A stretch of DNA of 64,000 nt from Rhytidiadelphus loreus (GCA_947034895.1 OX344761.1:30392863-30456862), one strand, 5' to 3'. Positions 11,365 through 22,005 are shown, numbered from the stretch's first letter. Made by a program: numbers and translations. The notes: generated by a model from the sequence alone, not told the origin.

Positions 11365-11928
11365 ATGGAAAGAGAGGGTTTAGGGAAGTTGCTTCTTACA
11401 AATACTCCCCACATTTCGCTTGGTGAAACTTCTTCTCAACCTTCTCCCGTTTCTTCTATTCTTGTAAGTCCACCTCCACAGGCACCCCCTCAGGAGCGGC
11501 ATTGGAGCAATGCAGCTGTGAAATTTCTATTGTCATAGTGTAGGGAGCATGTGGAGGCTCACAACACTATCACAATGCGACAGCATAAGTGGGTGAGAAT
11601 CCACAAACTCCTTATTTCGCAATTTCCTCATGAATCAGGGAAGAAGGTGAAGTCGTTGACCGACAATTGGGAGAAGCTATGGAGCATGTACTCCAGGATG
11701 AAGAAGTTGCGGAACCAGACCGGTGGCGGTGCTCGAGACGATTCTGCCAAATTTATTTGGTACGACGACATTGATGAAATTTTGAACCTCACAACGAAGG
11801 CAAATGGAGTGCCAGGAAGGATGGACCAAGGAATACCGGTGCTTGGAACGGGGACCTTGACTGCATCGGTGGATCTTAGTGAGGAACACGATGGAGATGG
11901 TGAGCCATCTCAACTTCAATCACCACCT
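11365..11928 (+). pseudogene. Harbinger-associated Myb/SANT-like protein, first exon, with internal stop
   Basis: The frame starts at the ATG of MEREGLGKLLL (11365) and reads through a proline-rich lead into a Myb/SANT-like (trihelix-type) domain: ERHWSNAAVKFLLS, then CREHVEAHNTITMRQHKWV, then VKSLTDNWEKLWSMYSRMKK. A TAG at 11536-11538 interrupts the domain. In intact PIF/Harbinger elements this partner protein binds the element ends and helps bring the transposase into the nucleus. A plausible donor is GTAGAT at 11929 after the QLQSPP codons, leading across an intron to the exon at about 14925. The TAG, unless a sequencing error, makes this a pseudogene. Confidence 0.7.
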
Positions 11929-14924
11929 GTAGATAGAATTTTCAATTTTCTTTTATACTTTTCGAAAAAGAGACAATTGGACAAGTAAAAGTTAATCAAG
12001 AACTAGAACAGAGTGTGAGCTGGGACAAATAGACATGTAGTTATCGAAATGACAATTAGACAACCCGTTAAGGATTAGTTACGGTCAGTTGAGGACTAAT
12101 AGACCAGGCAGTTAGTGTAAGTAGTTACAACCAAGAAAGGGTACAAAGACTAATCGACTGTTGATTTTCAGCTCTCTCTCAGGCTTGCAGTGATTGCATT
12201 GCCGATTTTTACACTTGTGTATTCACTAGAAGAAAGCCTTGTTTAATTAGATGTTCCTACGTCAAAGTTGACAAATTTGCGTCATTGGATGTCATTGTTG
12301 ACATAAACACATGAAGATGTTACATTGGATGCTTAAGAAAATCCGTCAACTTTGACGCAGGAACATCCAATTAAACAAGGCTTTCTACTAGTGATTCCTT
12401 CAAGCTTTAATGCAAATTTTGTCTATTTGTCTATTGCTCTGTGTAGCCAATGATTGGCTTTATCTTTGTTCTTATTCCGTATTTGTTAGCCAGGAATTGG
12501 CGTTGTTTCTTGGGTTTCTTATTTTAAGTCAATTGTGCAGAAGAGAGAGAGCCTGTCAATTGGTCTTGTATGTTTGTATAAGTATGACAAATTCTCTTTT
12601 GTGCTAGTGAGTGGCTTTGTTGATCTGAATGTAGATTAAGGTTCAATGAGAACTAGGAGTGACAATTTGACTGTGATTGAGGGAGCTCGGCGAGGACAAT
12701 TGGTCGATTGTTGAAACTGAAGGATAACTTGCGGGAGCTTATCAAAGTGAAGTAAACAACCTGGAGAAAGCTTGAGGATGAATTGAAGTGCGGAGTGGAG
12801 TTCGGGAAGAACTGTATGACAAATGGTCTGTGACAGCAATGGAGAGAGTGGATCGAGGTCAAGTTGTCTTTGGATGGAGCGGAAAGACTACTCAACAGGA
12901 GCTGTGATTGCGGGGAAAAGCAAAAGACAAATCGACTGTAAGTGTGACTAATTGGCCCCTTTTGTGATTGAAATTCTATATTTGGTTCAGTTGTCAATTT
13001 TTCATAAGTCAATTTTCTTGCTTATGAATCGGAGATATACTTTGAGATTAAATTTATAAATTAAGTTTGAGCCAGTGATTGGCAAATTAATTTTTTGGAG
13101 ATAGTCAAATTGTCAAAAAACTTGTTTAGTAAAGTACATAACTAGTGATTGGATTATGTTATGCTTTGGTCAAATAGACAATAAATTCTTAAATACTAGC
13201 AACCATGGATTGGTGCTAAGTATGTCAGCTAGTTGAGCCAGTGATTGGCAAAATCTTAAGTAAGGTCAATTAAGCAGTGATTGATAATGACCTGTATTAA
13301 GCATTAAGTTCAGCTCCATGCAAATTTGTGTCTATTGGACAAATGCTAAGTTTCTTTATACCAGTGATTGGTGACCTAGACTTATGATAAAGTCTAATAG
13401 TTAGTTATGGATATTATTTTGTGTCTAAGTCAATTAGACAGTAAGTAAAATATATCTACATTGTGTGATTTTGTTATGAGTCAAATAAAAAGATTATTGA
13501 GCATTAAATAACCAGGAATTGATGTTAAAACTATGTTAAATAAACTGAGCCAGTGATTGGCAGTATGCAAACCTGGTTGTTGGTCTAATAGTCAAGTGGT
13601 ATAAACAACACATGTTAAAAAGTCTATTAGTCATTTCTAAAATGTTATTCATATGGAATAAAACTAATCGACTTGTACGTATGACCTGAATTGTGATTGA
13701 TTGTCGCTGGGACTATGTCTAATTGACTTAATGTTTGTGTTTGGTTGTCGTTGTAGTAAAATGGTCTGGAGAAATTGTATTAAGATGATTTACAATTATA
13801 ATGGAAATCAATGTAAGACAAATGGTCAATCTGTGGTGATTAAATTGAGATGACTAATTGACCAAGTTGTGTGAGAACAACAAGTGCAGGTATAAGGAGC
13901 TCAATTTCCTGATATAGAATAGAATCTATGTGTGCTCCTCATTGTGAATTGATGCAAGAACTTGGCCAAATTGACAATTTGTCATGTACGAAATCTTTGT
14001 GTGTGGTTTATATTCTAACCTTGTGTGGGAAATTGGCCAAATTGAATACCATCACATATACGTTTTGCCTGTGGTGTTAGCATAAGCAAGTCTAATTGAC
14101 ATATGACTATTTGACCATGCACACGACTATTCGACCAATTAGCAGTTAGCCTTGTTAAAATTGTAATTGTTTGTGTGAAAACTTGGACGAATTGACCATC
14201 TATTGGAGATATATATAAAATCAGCTATGCATTAGTATAGCAAGACCAATTGACAAATGACTATTTGACAAAGTAGCAGATAGGATGTGGGTTAAATAGT
14301 AAAATTGCATAGTGGAACTTGGTCTAATTGACATACTGTGAACTAAGGAGTTCAAAAGAAGAATCGACAAGACTATTTGACCTGAATTAAAGGATTCACT
14401 CCTTACCCTTTGCATGCTCTGCATACTGAGACAATTTGACAATTACAGACTTTGATATTTGCATCCATGCATAAGTAGTAATTAGGCTAAAGTAAACAGT
14501 GACTGGACCAATTGACAATGAATTAAATATGAAGAAGTAATTAAAGAATTTATAAAGGTGTTTATATACACCAAAAATATATCTATATATATGTACTGTG
14601 TATGTAATTAAGTCGATAGAACAGGAGCCATGACTAATTGACATATCTTGGACTATTTGACATTAGAAACTCTAGTACAAGACTGTGACTGTAAGTTTAT
14701 AGATATTTCTATGGGTTATGGATTGTTATTCGCATAGATCAGGACAGTGAATACGATCATACCACACACAAATACATTAATCAAGAACTTTTATACATTT
14801 ATTTACAAAATTGAATGATAATCTTATATAAAAGTGATCTTAGATACAAAACAATAGACTACTTGACCTTTCCCCAAACTAAAGAACCACCACTAGGATA
14901 TCCCTTGGGTTTTTGTTCCCAAGT
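11929..14924 (+). repeat. Intron-like region packed with TTGAC/ATTGG-type short repeats
   Basis: This lies between the two recognisable exons of the Myb/SANT-like gene. It has no coding frame but a striking recurrence of short related motifs. In the left half (12440-13700) CAGTGATTGG or close variants occur about ten times, for example GAGCCAGTGATTGGCA at 13069, 13233 and 13548. In the right half (13650-14870) GACYAATTGACA and GACTATTTGACC alternate, for example at 14093-14118, 14246-14276 and 14633-14662. The complement GTCAATT also occurs. A CACTA-type MITE sits inside (12224-12393). Confidence 0.65.
12224..12393. mobile_element. 170-bp CACTA-type MITE
   Basis: The element runs from CACTAGAAGAAAGCCTTGTT (12224) to the complementary end finishing CTTTCTACTAGTG (12393). 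The arms pair for almost 50 bp on each side, through GTTCCTACGTCAAAGTTGAC and its counterpart. ATT flanks both sides (12221-12223 and 12394-12396), a 3-bp target duplication as made by CACTA transposases. It encodes nothing and can fold into a long hairpin. Confidence 0.85.
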
Positions 14925-15272
14925 GAAATTTATACTACACCACCGCCTTCAACTCCAGCTCCATCAACCGGAACCGGTCCCAAGAGCACGGCAAGTAGTC
15001 CACGTCCACGTGCTGCAAATTTAGTTGGCTGTTGCGGCAAAGGTACAACCTCCAAACCAACTAAGAGGGCTAGGGTTGACAGGAACTTGATGGACGCTTT
15101 GGATAGGCTGTCAGATTCAACTGCAGAAATAGAGAAGCTGAGAATTGAGGCCGCCATGACTATGCACAAGGACAACTTGGTTGAACGTCAGGAGAATAGG
15201 AAATTGGAGCTAGAGTTGTTTCAGCTGCAACAAGCAAGTAGTGAGCGCATGGCAGCTCTTTTGCAGATGTAG
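14925..15272 (+). pseudogene. Harbinger-associated Myb/SANT-like protein, C-terminal exon
   Basis: The open frame lacks a usable ATG and begins in a Pro/Thr/Ser-rich stretch (TTPPPSTPAPSTGTGP), followed by a basic nuclear-localisation-like patch (KPTKRARVD). A coiled-coil tail follows: LMDALDRLSDSTAEIEKLRI, then LVERQENRKLELELFQLQQ, ending at the stop after AALLQM. This is the usual C-terminal layout of the Myb-like partner protein of plant PIF/Harbinger elements. It is probably spliced to the exon ending near 11928. The product is broken by the stop codon in exon 1. Confidence 0.6.
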
Positions 15273-16078
15273 TGAAAAAGAATGGAGAGTAGGTTTGATG
15301 GTGTTTTCGTGCATTGTATTGTTAAATGTTAATTCATTTCTATTTTATTGAATGCCATGCTCATTTCATATGACATTGTCCTTTTATATTTAATGCTTCC
15401 TTTGATGCCTCACACTTCAGCACTTATTGTAATTTCAATAGGAAGTGAAACAAAAAAGACACTTAACCCAAGTTGTTTCGTATTTTTTGGATCTTCATGG
15501 AATTAGTTGTGAATGGTTAAAGTTCAAAGGTAGCGCTCTCTTCAATTTATCAATTCAAGATTTGCAATAGATACCTTTGCACATACATTGTTATACATAT
15601 ATAGTATTGATTAATTTTAAAATTCTAACTCCCATTGCCTATACTGTACTGCATAAATCATTTAAAAAAAATGGAAGTATTCCGAATACTAAAACATATA
15701 GGTTTCATTCAACTTCAAAGTATTGTGGACACCATGAATTTGTGCTTCAAGTATTTAAGGCTTCAACAGATTTTCTGTCATCATTTTTCCATGTGCACTT
15801 AAATTTAAAAATTGTAAGAGTCTAATAAAAAAACATATAGTGAAGCACATTTTATTGAATTGTCCTATGATTCTATTGCAACAATTCATTTGACAAATAA
15901 AAATTACTGGATTCATATTCGTGAATGAACAAAGAATTAAAAAACTTATTAAAAAATTGTGTTTAACTTCATTATATGTGACGGGTAGAACACTTGAAGC
16001 AAGTGAAATATAAGAGGAAACCATAATAATTTGGAAATGTGTAGACCAATAAATACAAAATGAACCGCAATGTTTAAA
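15273..16078. other. Spacer between the convergent element genes
   Basis: This AT-rich stretch lies between the 3' end of the Myb/SANT-like gene and the 3' end of the transposase. It should contain both 3' untranslated regions. No coding or structured feature was recognised. Confidence 0.45.
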
Positions 16079-17262
16079 TCACAGTGGATTGCGGTCTAAC
16101 CATAATGTGAATAAAACCTCTCTCATCGCCCCTCCTACTAACTTTGTAGCTAAACCTTCACGAGGAAGTTGCATCCTTCCAACGTGAAACCCAACATGAG
16201 GGTCATTTTGAAGTCTAACATCTGTTGGTACTAGGACACGTTGCCTCTGCAACTCACAGTAGTTGTGTAGAACGCAACAAGCTAATGTAACAAGAGCATT
16301 CACCATTGCTTGATTAGCCAGATTGAAATTCCTAAGCATATATGGTCTGCTGGGATAAGCCGTGTTGCCAATAAAATACGGTCTAATATCCAATCCATCC
16401 AACTGGATCACTGGCGTTTGTAGAATTTGTCTTGTGCTTAATTGTGCAGCAATTGAAGATACAACAAATTGCCCAGCATCATGCACACCTTCTGGTTGGC
16501 CCACAAAAACATTCCAAAACATTCTATTTGTATCGCAAACTGCCTGTAAAACAATGCTATGGAATTTTTTTCTATTAAAAAAATCTTGAGGCATGGGAGT
16601 GTATCGTTTGCTTGGCCAACATGTCAAAGAAATGTGCGTGCCATCAATTGCACTAGCAATGTTTGGTAAGCCAATGATGTCCCTAAAACTTTCTATAATG
16701 TTTTGGAGGCAGTTGTTGTGAGGAGTGTAAATAAAGTGAACATGTTCTCCAGTCCCTAATGCTTGACATACAATCATAGTATACTTGCGAATAGTGGACT
16801 CACCACATCCGTATAAATTGTGCATCCTAGCACTACTTACACCATGTGCTAATCGGTACACAACAAGCTTCACTTGTTTTCTAATTGGGATGAGGAGTCT
16901 TACAAACGTAGTAGCAGTGGATGCAAAAAAGGTGTTAATAAATCCACTAAAGCCTCAAATGACAAGAAATCCATGCGATAAGTTTGCCAATACCTCATAT
17001 CCAACATTTGGGGGGATGTATGCCACACATTGCCTCCTACAACGTCATGGTGGATGTATTGGTGCGGCTCAACCCACCACATGCGACTTGGAAAACGTTG
17101 CTTCCAAACCATGAACGCAATAATTGGAAGTAAACGTCGTATCGAGTGACTTCCAAGAATTTCAATCACAACAACGGGCACTACACGACGACGTCTATGA
17201 CCAAAAAAGGTCAGAAGCACAATTACAAAAGCAAAGAAAACCAAGAGCGTGTGGTTTGCCAT
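16079..17262 (-). pseudogene. PIF/Harbinger transposase (DDE_Tnp_4 type), frameshifted and deleted
   Basis: The N-terminal frame starts at an ATG at 17262 (MANHTLLVFF), runs to the HP codons near 16920 and then hits a stop. The same protein continues in another frame from about 16915 (TTFVRLLIPIRKQVKLVVYR), so there is a frameshift. The first catalytic Asp is present in SAIDGTHISL. The second-Asp motif, normally GD[TS]xYP, reads GNTAYP. The segment expected to carry the third acidic residue is missing: the chain passes from PSRPYMLRNFNLANQAMVN straight to LVTLACCVLHNYCEL. The protein should be inactive. It sits opposite the Myb/SANT-like gene inside the 7-kb insertion. Confidence 0.85.
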
Positions 17263-17574
17263 CTTTACAAGTCACTCACTACAACTAAAAGCGCCAAAAA
17301 AAAATAAGAAAATCCTTCAAGGGAGGAGGAGATCAATACTCAAAACACATGCCCACAATCTTCAATGTCCTCCAAAGCTCCTCTACTAAAAAAAATAAAA
17401 ATTTTGAGGTCTGCGCTTGAAGCTTCACAGCCCTGCGCGGCCTGGAGCAGCCACAGCGCTGTGCATGTGCCAACGCCATCCACCCGACCATTCCGGCCTG
17501 GCCAATGGCGCCGCGCCACGTGGCTAGGCGGATGGCACTGCCACTGGCGCTGGAGTGGCATGTGCGGCGGCCCG

Positions 17575-18013
17575 TAGTCACACCTCCCAGAAACAAAAAA
17601 ATTCTGAGAATGAGAAATTGGTGAGAGAAAAGAGGAGCCAATGGGGAGTCGTGCACTAAGGTGTGACACTCCTTCTGAACGTGAGCAACATGGAAAATTT
17701 TCTTGGAGAACAAGATTCATTGTCATAAATGCCATGATGGACTTGCAAGTGGCACAAGTAGTGCAGAACTCGGACATAACTCTGATGTAACAAAGCAGGA
17801 ATGTGTTGCACTGTGGTGAAAGTGAGCTACAAAGGAGTGAAAAATCCTCCAAAGAAAATTTTCTTCAACCCATTTCTTCACCTCTGTAGGAGAAGAATGG
17901 CACTTCAGAATCCTCCACCATTGAGAGCTCCAGAAGCCACGGAAAACCACACAGAGAGCGCCACACTTCTCAATTCTCTGAGAATTGAACTTGGGGTGAA
18001 GAAGGTGTGACTA
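17575..18013. mobile_element. Possible small inverted-repeat element at the end of the 7-kb insertion
   Basis: TAGTCACACCT at 17575-17585 is exactly inverted as AGGTGTGACTA at 18003-18013, bounding 439 bp next to the right edge of the insertion. The inside has no recognisable gene. It may be a MITE that inserted beside or into the Harbinger-like end, or part of that end. No target duplication is evident. Confidence 0.35.
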
Positions 18014-18059
18014 TCCCTGGTGACAAGATTTGTCTAACTTGTACAGACACAAGTCTTAA

Positions 18060-18310
18060 CTTTGAACCGATCGGTGAAGGCCTGAACGCCTGCACCCTGC
18101 CTGCGAAGCCCCTTGTCTTCTCATCTCCGTTGGCGGTGGTTCCTGTGCAACCACTTCCTTGGGTGGAAACATAAAAATTGCTCAACTGAATCTACCATTT
18201 TTTTCCATACAACGCTCGGAGCTCATGTGGAGTTTTTCCACTCCTTTCCAAATAGTTATAGACGTAAGAGAGCCGCTGCATTCAAGAGTCAATTCAACTA
18301 CTAATTTCAT
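18060..18310 (-). pseudogene. Exon relic downstream of kinase copy 2
   Basis: This is the counterpart of 2705-2935. Here the A-tract after TATGG is one base shorter, so the frame passes into TGGTAG and stops. Further small indels follow. If the copy 1 frame is coding, this copy is broken; if the region is 3' UTR, the difference is neutral. Confidence 0.35.
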
Positions 18311-18651
18311 CTGTACAAAGCTCCGTGCAGATGTGGATTTCCCGAAGTCGGAGGTAAACAATATGAAACCTACGTAAGTACTATCCGAAATTTAACTCAG
18401 CACTGAGCATGTGTGCAGACTATGTCTCTCAATCGTGGAGAGCAATACTATCGTAGTATAAGGTACTTGAAAGCAGAGTCGCCACGAATGCAAGCTATAC
18501 ATTCCAGGTAACGATTATGGGTGCACATACCTTAACTGAATTCTCTGCAGCTTCAAACCATAGGCAGAGAGCAAAGTGAGGTCAAGCTCCAATACATCAG
18601 ACTAGAGCCATAACCTGGAAAAAGCAATTGAACCAGACTTCTCCCTATGGG

Positions 18652-20625
18652 CTAAACCTCTTGTCTTCCGTATGTCAATCCCAAGCATCGGCTCAATGGG
18701 AGCAACCTCATTTGCACACGTTTCGTCCATGCCTCCACTCTAGGGCATGGTGGCACGACATTTTCAAAGGGGACGCTACTAATGATATCACATATTTTGG
18801 AGAACTTGGGCCTCACCTCAGGATCATCGTCCCAACACTTCGAGATGAGCCCTGCCAACTTCGGATGGAGTCCAGAAGGGAGCGTCGGCCTGCGCCTCTC
18901 AATCACGGCTCTCTCAGTCAAATGCTCGTGAGGCGCATAGCCAGTCAGGATTTCGTAGCACGTCATGGCAAAGCTGTACACATCCGTCTTCATTAGCTGC
19001 TCAGCTCTCAGCTCGCCTCTCTTTGCCCTTAGAACCTCGGGAGCTCGCCACAGATTTGTGCCTGCACGGTGCGAAACATTGGGGTTGCCGATACGATGGG
19101 AGGCTCCAAAATCAGTGATCTTCACATCAAACCGTCCACAATGGTCGTGGACCAACACATTCGCGGCCTTCATGTCCCGGTGGACGACATTCTTCGAGTG
19201 AAGGAAGTTCAAACCCAGAGCTATCTTGAGGCACAGCTCTTGAGCTTCAGCGCCGCTGAATAGAGGGGACGAGGTCCGACCTTCCTTGCGCAAGAGTTGT
19301 AAGCGAGAATTGATCAGTTTTCGGAGATCCATGTCCATGCGCTCCATCATGATCCAGCCACCATTGTCATCCACAGAAACACCGATCAACCGAGCAATGT
19401 GTGGATGCTGAAGCTTCATAAGAAACTCCACTTCCTCTCTGAAACTCAGAGACAACGACTTGAACCTTTTCACTGCAAATGCGCATCCCAGCCAATTCAC
19501 TTCGTATACTTCGTTGCTGCCTCCGGCTCCTATGGGTCGCCTCCACTCTACATCAGCAGGGTCTATGGACAGATGGATCGGCAATGTTTCTAACATACTT
19601 GCAATCTCCAGGCATTTATTTCCTTCATCGTCTTCATGAGTGGTCCATTGTAACGCACAGTCCTCGGTCACCGTCGTTTGCTTTCGAGCTTCATCACATG
19701 CAGCACGGATGGTAGCCAATCTGTCGCATATTGCAGAAAACCCAGGCCTGTTGTCTGGGTCCTCGTCCGAGCAATCGAGAATTAGCTCCGCCAGGTCGCC
19801 ACCAATCCCAAGGGGAAGCTCTAACTTAGCCGCTGCTTCTCTAACTCTCGGTTCCAAATGTACAGTGGAGGAAGGTACCAGGAACAAGTATTCCCATTCT
19901 GATATGATTGCAGTGCAAAGCGTAGAAAAATCATAAACATCTGCAGCTTTTGAAGAGTTTCTGGCATGATCTGAGAACGCAAAACCGCCGATCTTAATGT
20001 CAAGCTGGCCATCAGGATGAACATTCATCAAAATAATGTCATCAGTCAAGGATCCGTGTACAACTTCTCTGTCATGCAAGAACCTCATACCCAAAGCAAT
20101 CTTCGTTACGATTTCAATAACTTCGCAGCCATCAAAGGGAGGAGTCCTCGATGCCCAGTGGCGATGATTCATAACTCTTTGCAGGTTCGTTTCCAAGCGT
20201 TCCATCACTATGGAAACCTTTCTTTGCCGAGGTTCCACGTTGAATCCCAAAAGTTGCACTACATGCGGGTGCGGAAGCCTCATTAAGATCTCCAGTTCCT
20301 TGGGGTAATGTTCGAAAACTTGGAAGTCATAAATGGCGAGTTCTTTGACCGCAACCTCGCAACCTAGCCAAGTGGCACTTTTTACCTCGCCAGAGCTTCC
20401 AATGCCAATGCGTTTTCCTCTATGCAAGTCAGATGACGAAATCCTGAGATGCTCTGGAATGCTCCGGTGTCCAGCCTCTGCCACGTGGGGCTCCGTCAAG
20501 TCCATGGAAAGGAAGAAGAAGAACGACCCTAAGTCTTGCGTGAGCAAAGAGCCTGTTGGGGTTCTTGTACTCGCAAGTGAAGAGTAACTGTATGGCACTG
20601 TGATGCGATTCAAACTATCCATCAC
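18652..20625 (-). CDS. Tandem pseudokinase-kinase protein, copy 2 (TKL-like)
   Basis: The open frame is 657 codons from MMDSLNRIT, or 617 from the MDLTEPH start shared with copy 1. The extra 40 residues are probably leader, because the corresponding frame is not kept in copy 1. The order is the same: an N-terminal pseudokinase (HGS for HRD, GGF for DFG, no activation loop or APE), then an intact kinase with HRDMKAANV, DFG and APE. The sequence is nearly identical to copy 1 through both domains. The C-terminal tail differs (ending TYGRQEV) because its stop arrives earlier. LTRF after EAGH is missing. The identical defects show that the pseudokinase decayed before the duplication, while both frames stayed open. 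Likely a cytosolic signalling kinase; substrate unknown. Confidence 0.88.
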   Translation of the reverse strand: MMDSLNRITVPYSYSSLASTRTPTGSLLTQDLGSFFFFLSMDLTEPHVAEAGHRSIPEHLRISSSDLHRGKRIGIGSSGEVKSATWLGCEVAVKELAIYDFQVFEHYPKELEILMRLPHPHVVQLLGFNVEPRQRKVSIVMERLETNLQRVMNHRHWASRTPPFDGCEVIEIVTKIALGMRFLHDREVVHGSLTDDIILMNVHPDGQLDIKIGGFAFSDHARNSSKAADVYDFSTLCTAIISEWEYLFLVPSSTVHLEPRVREAAAKLELPLGIGGDLAELILDCSDEDPDNRPGFSAICDRLATIRAACDEARKQTTVTEDCALQWTTHEDDEGNKCLEIASMLETLPIHLSIDPADVEWRRPIGAGGSNEVYEVNWLGCAFAVKRFKSLSLSFREEVEFLMKLQHPHIARLIGVSVDDNGGWIMMERMDMDLRKLINSRLQLLRKEGRTSSPLFSGAEAQELCLKIALGLNFLHSKNVVHRDMKAANVLVHDHCGRFDVKITDFGASHRIGNPNVSHRAGTNLWRAPEVLRAKRGELRAEQLMKTDVYSFAMTCYEILTGYAPHEHLTERAVIERRRPTLPSGLHPKLAGLISKCWDDDPEVRPKFSKICDIISSVPFENVVPPCPRVEAWTKRVQMRLLPLSRCLGLTYGRQEV

Positions 20626-21064
20626 TGCAGAAATATAAACTCATAGAGCTTGCAATTCATGATTCCTACCCCCGCTCTACTAACTCAGGAATCCAAGAAA
20701 GAAAAATCTTCGGTTGCACTGTAAGAACCATCAACTGCATGACCGTCAAACATTCACAAGCTCCATCAGCAGCCTTGTCTGAAAGTTATTGCAACACCAG
20801 CAAATATCTCTAACTACACCAAATTGCAAGTTTGCGATTCTTAAATATGATCCCTGTAGATTCTTGTCCAAAATGATACAATCTCAACATAAAATCCAGA
20901 TTCATACACCAAACACTTTAGAAATTCATACTTTATTCATACTTCATTCACAGCGTCCAAAATATACACACTAAGATGCATCAGAACCCTCTTTCGACAG
21001 CCTACATGATGCAAATGAATGAGACAAGTTTATAGCAAAAATCATCCTCAAATGCTAATTTGGA

Positions 21065-21808
21065 CGCGTACATACCTTAAAGAATAGACTCGCCATCAAT
21101 TCTTGGTGAACAAGAGAGGTAATAAATCCTTCACCACTCCAATTCATGCATGCTGCAATCCCAATAATTGCCCCATGGTCTACCTTTCTAGAAAGATTCA
21201 TAACCTAACTCTGTGCTAAATATGGAAGGTCGAAAATTACAGCAAATTTGACCGAGTTTTCGAAAAAGATCGAGAATATATTAAGAGGAGAATCGCGCAG
21301 CCATTTCTGCTTTGTGTGAGCTCAGTCTCTGGACTCTCATTCTCTTGGCTAGAGGTCCGATGACAAGAACTACTGACACTACACTTCCAAACTGAAGCAC
21401 AAGATGAATTCCTGAGTATCGGGAACTCCTGTATTACGCGTACATACCTTAAAGGTTACTGCTCGCTATCAATTCTTCGTGTAGACGAATGTATAATAAA
21501 TCCTTCGACTCTTCAATTCACGCATTCTGCAATCCCAGTACTTGCCCCACTGTCTACCTTTCTAAGAGATCCATAACCCTAATTGCTAAATTTGGAAGGT
21601 CAAAAATTACAGCACGGAAATCCTTGGCAGAGTTTTCGAAAATGACGGAGAATATATTAAGACGAGAATCAGAAAGTCATTCTTCTTTGTGCGAACTCGA
21701 CTCTCATCCTCTTCACTAAGTTAACTTAGAGACAGCTTGAGTCCGATAGCAAGAGCTACTGACCAAACTGAAGCCAAAGGATGAAAATATCGGAAACTCC
21801 CGTATCTC
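21065..21808 (-). repeat. Tandem duplication of the kinase copy 2 5' leader (2 x ~372 bp)
   Basis: Unit 1 (21065-21436) and unit 2 (21437-21808) each begin cgcgtacataccttaaag, the complement of a leader exon end plus GTATGTACG donor. They align throughout with indels. Copy 1 of the gene has one unit (about 6388-6760). Each unit carries its own donor, so copy 2 may have two alternative first exons or promoters. Confidence 0.8.
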
Positions 21809-22005
21809 CAAAATACTCTGAAGCAGGTTGCTTCGCTGCATCCACTACGTCCGCTGTGCTCGCAACTGAGAAACTAAGAACGCATCGCCTGCTGATCGCC
21901 AATCTGCCTTCGCAAGGATTCAGAAACCATGAGTGTTCCAATCGTCTGCTAGAATGCGAGTACCCTTTGACTTTGTTTCCCTTGTTACAAATCCCTGCGA
22001 CTCTG

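Larger units (their letters stand above)
11025..18019. mobile_element. Composite ~7-kb insertion, mainly a decayed PIF/Harbinger-like element
   Basis: The limits come from aligning copy 1 of the duplication, where ttcaatca (ending 2668) runs directly into gtgacaag (2669). The insertion carries both genes expected of PIF/Harbinger elements, a Myb/SANT-like protein on plus and a DDE transposase on minus. Its outer parts are GC-rich islands holding an inverted match: GGGCGCGCGCACATGCCACT near 11034 and the complement of GGGCCGCCGCACATGCCACT ending at 17573. The stretch after that (17575-18013) has its own 11-bp inverted ends and may be a second element. No exact target duplication was found. Both genes are broken, so the element cannot move by itself. 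Confidence 0.75.
18020..22005. repeat. Segmental duplication, copy 2 (kinase-bearing segment)
   Basis: This aligns with 2669-6970. It lacks the CACTA insertion found in copy 1 (empty site at 18350-18352). It carries a 12-bp deletion early in the kinase coding region and a tandem duplication in the 5' leader. Similarity is lost beyond about 22005, just after the block atccctgcgactc. Confidence 0.9.
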
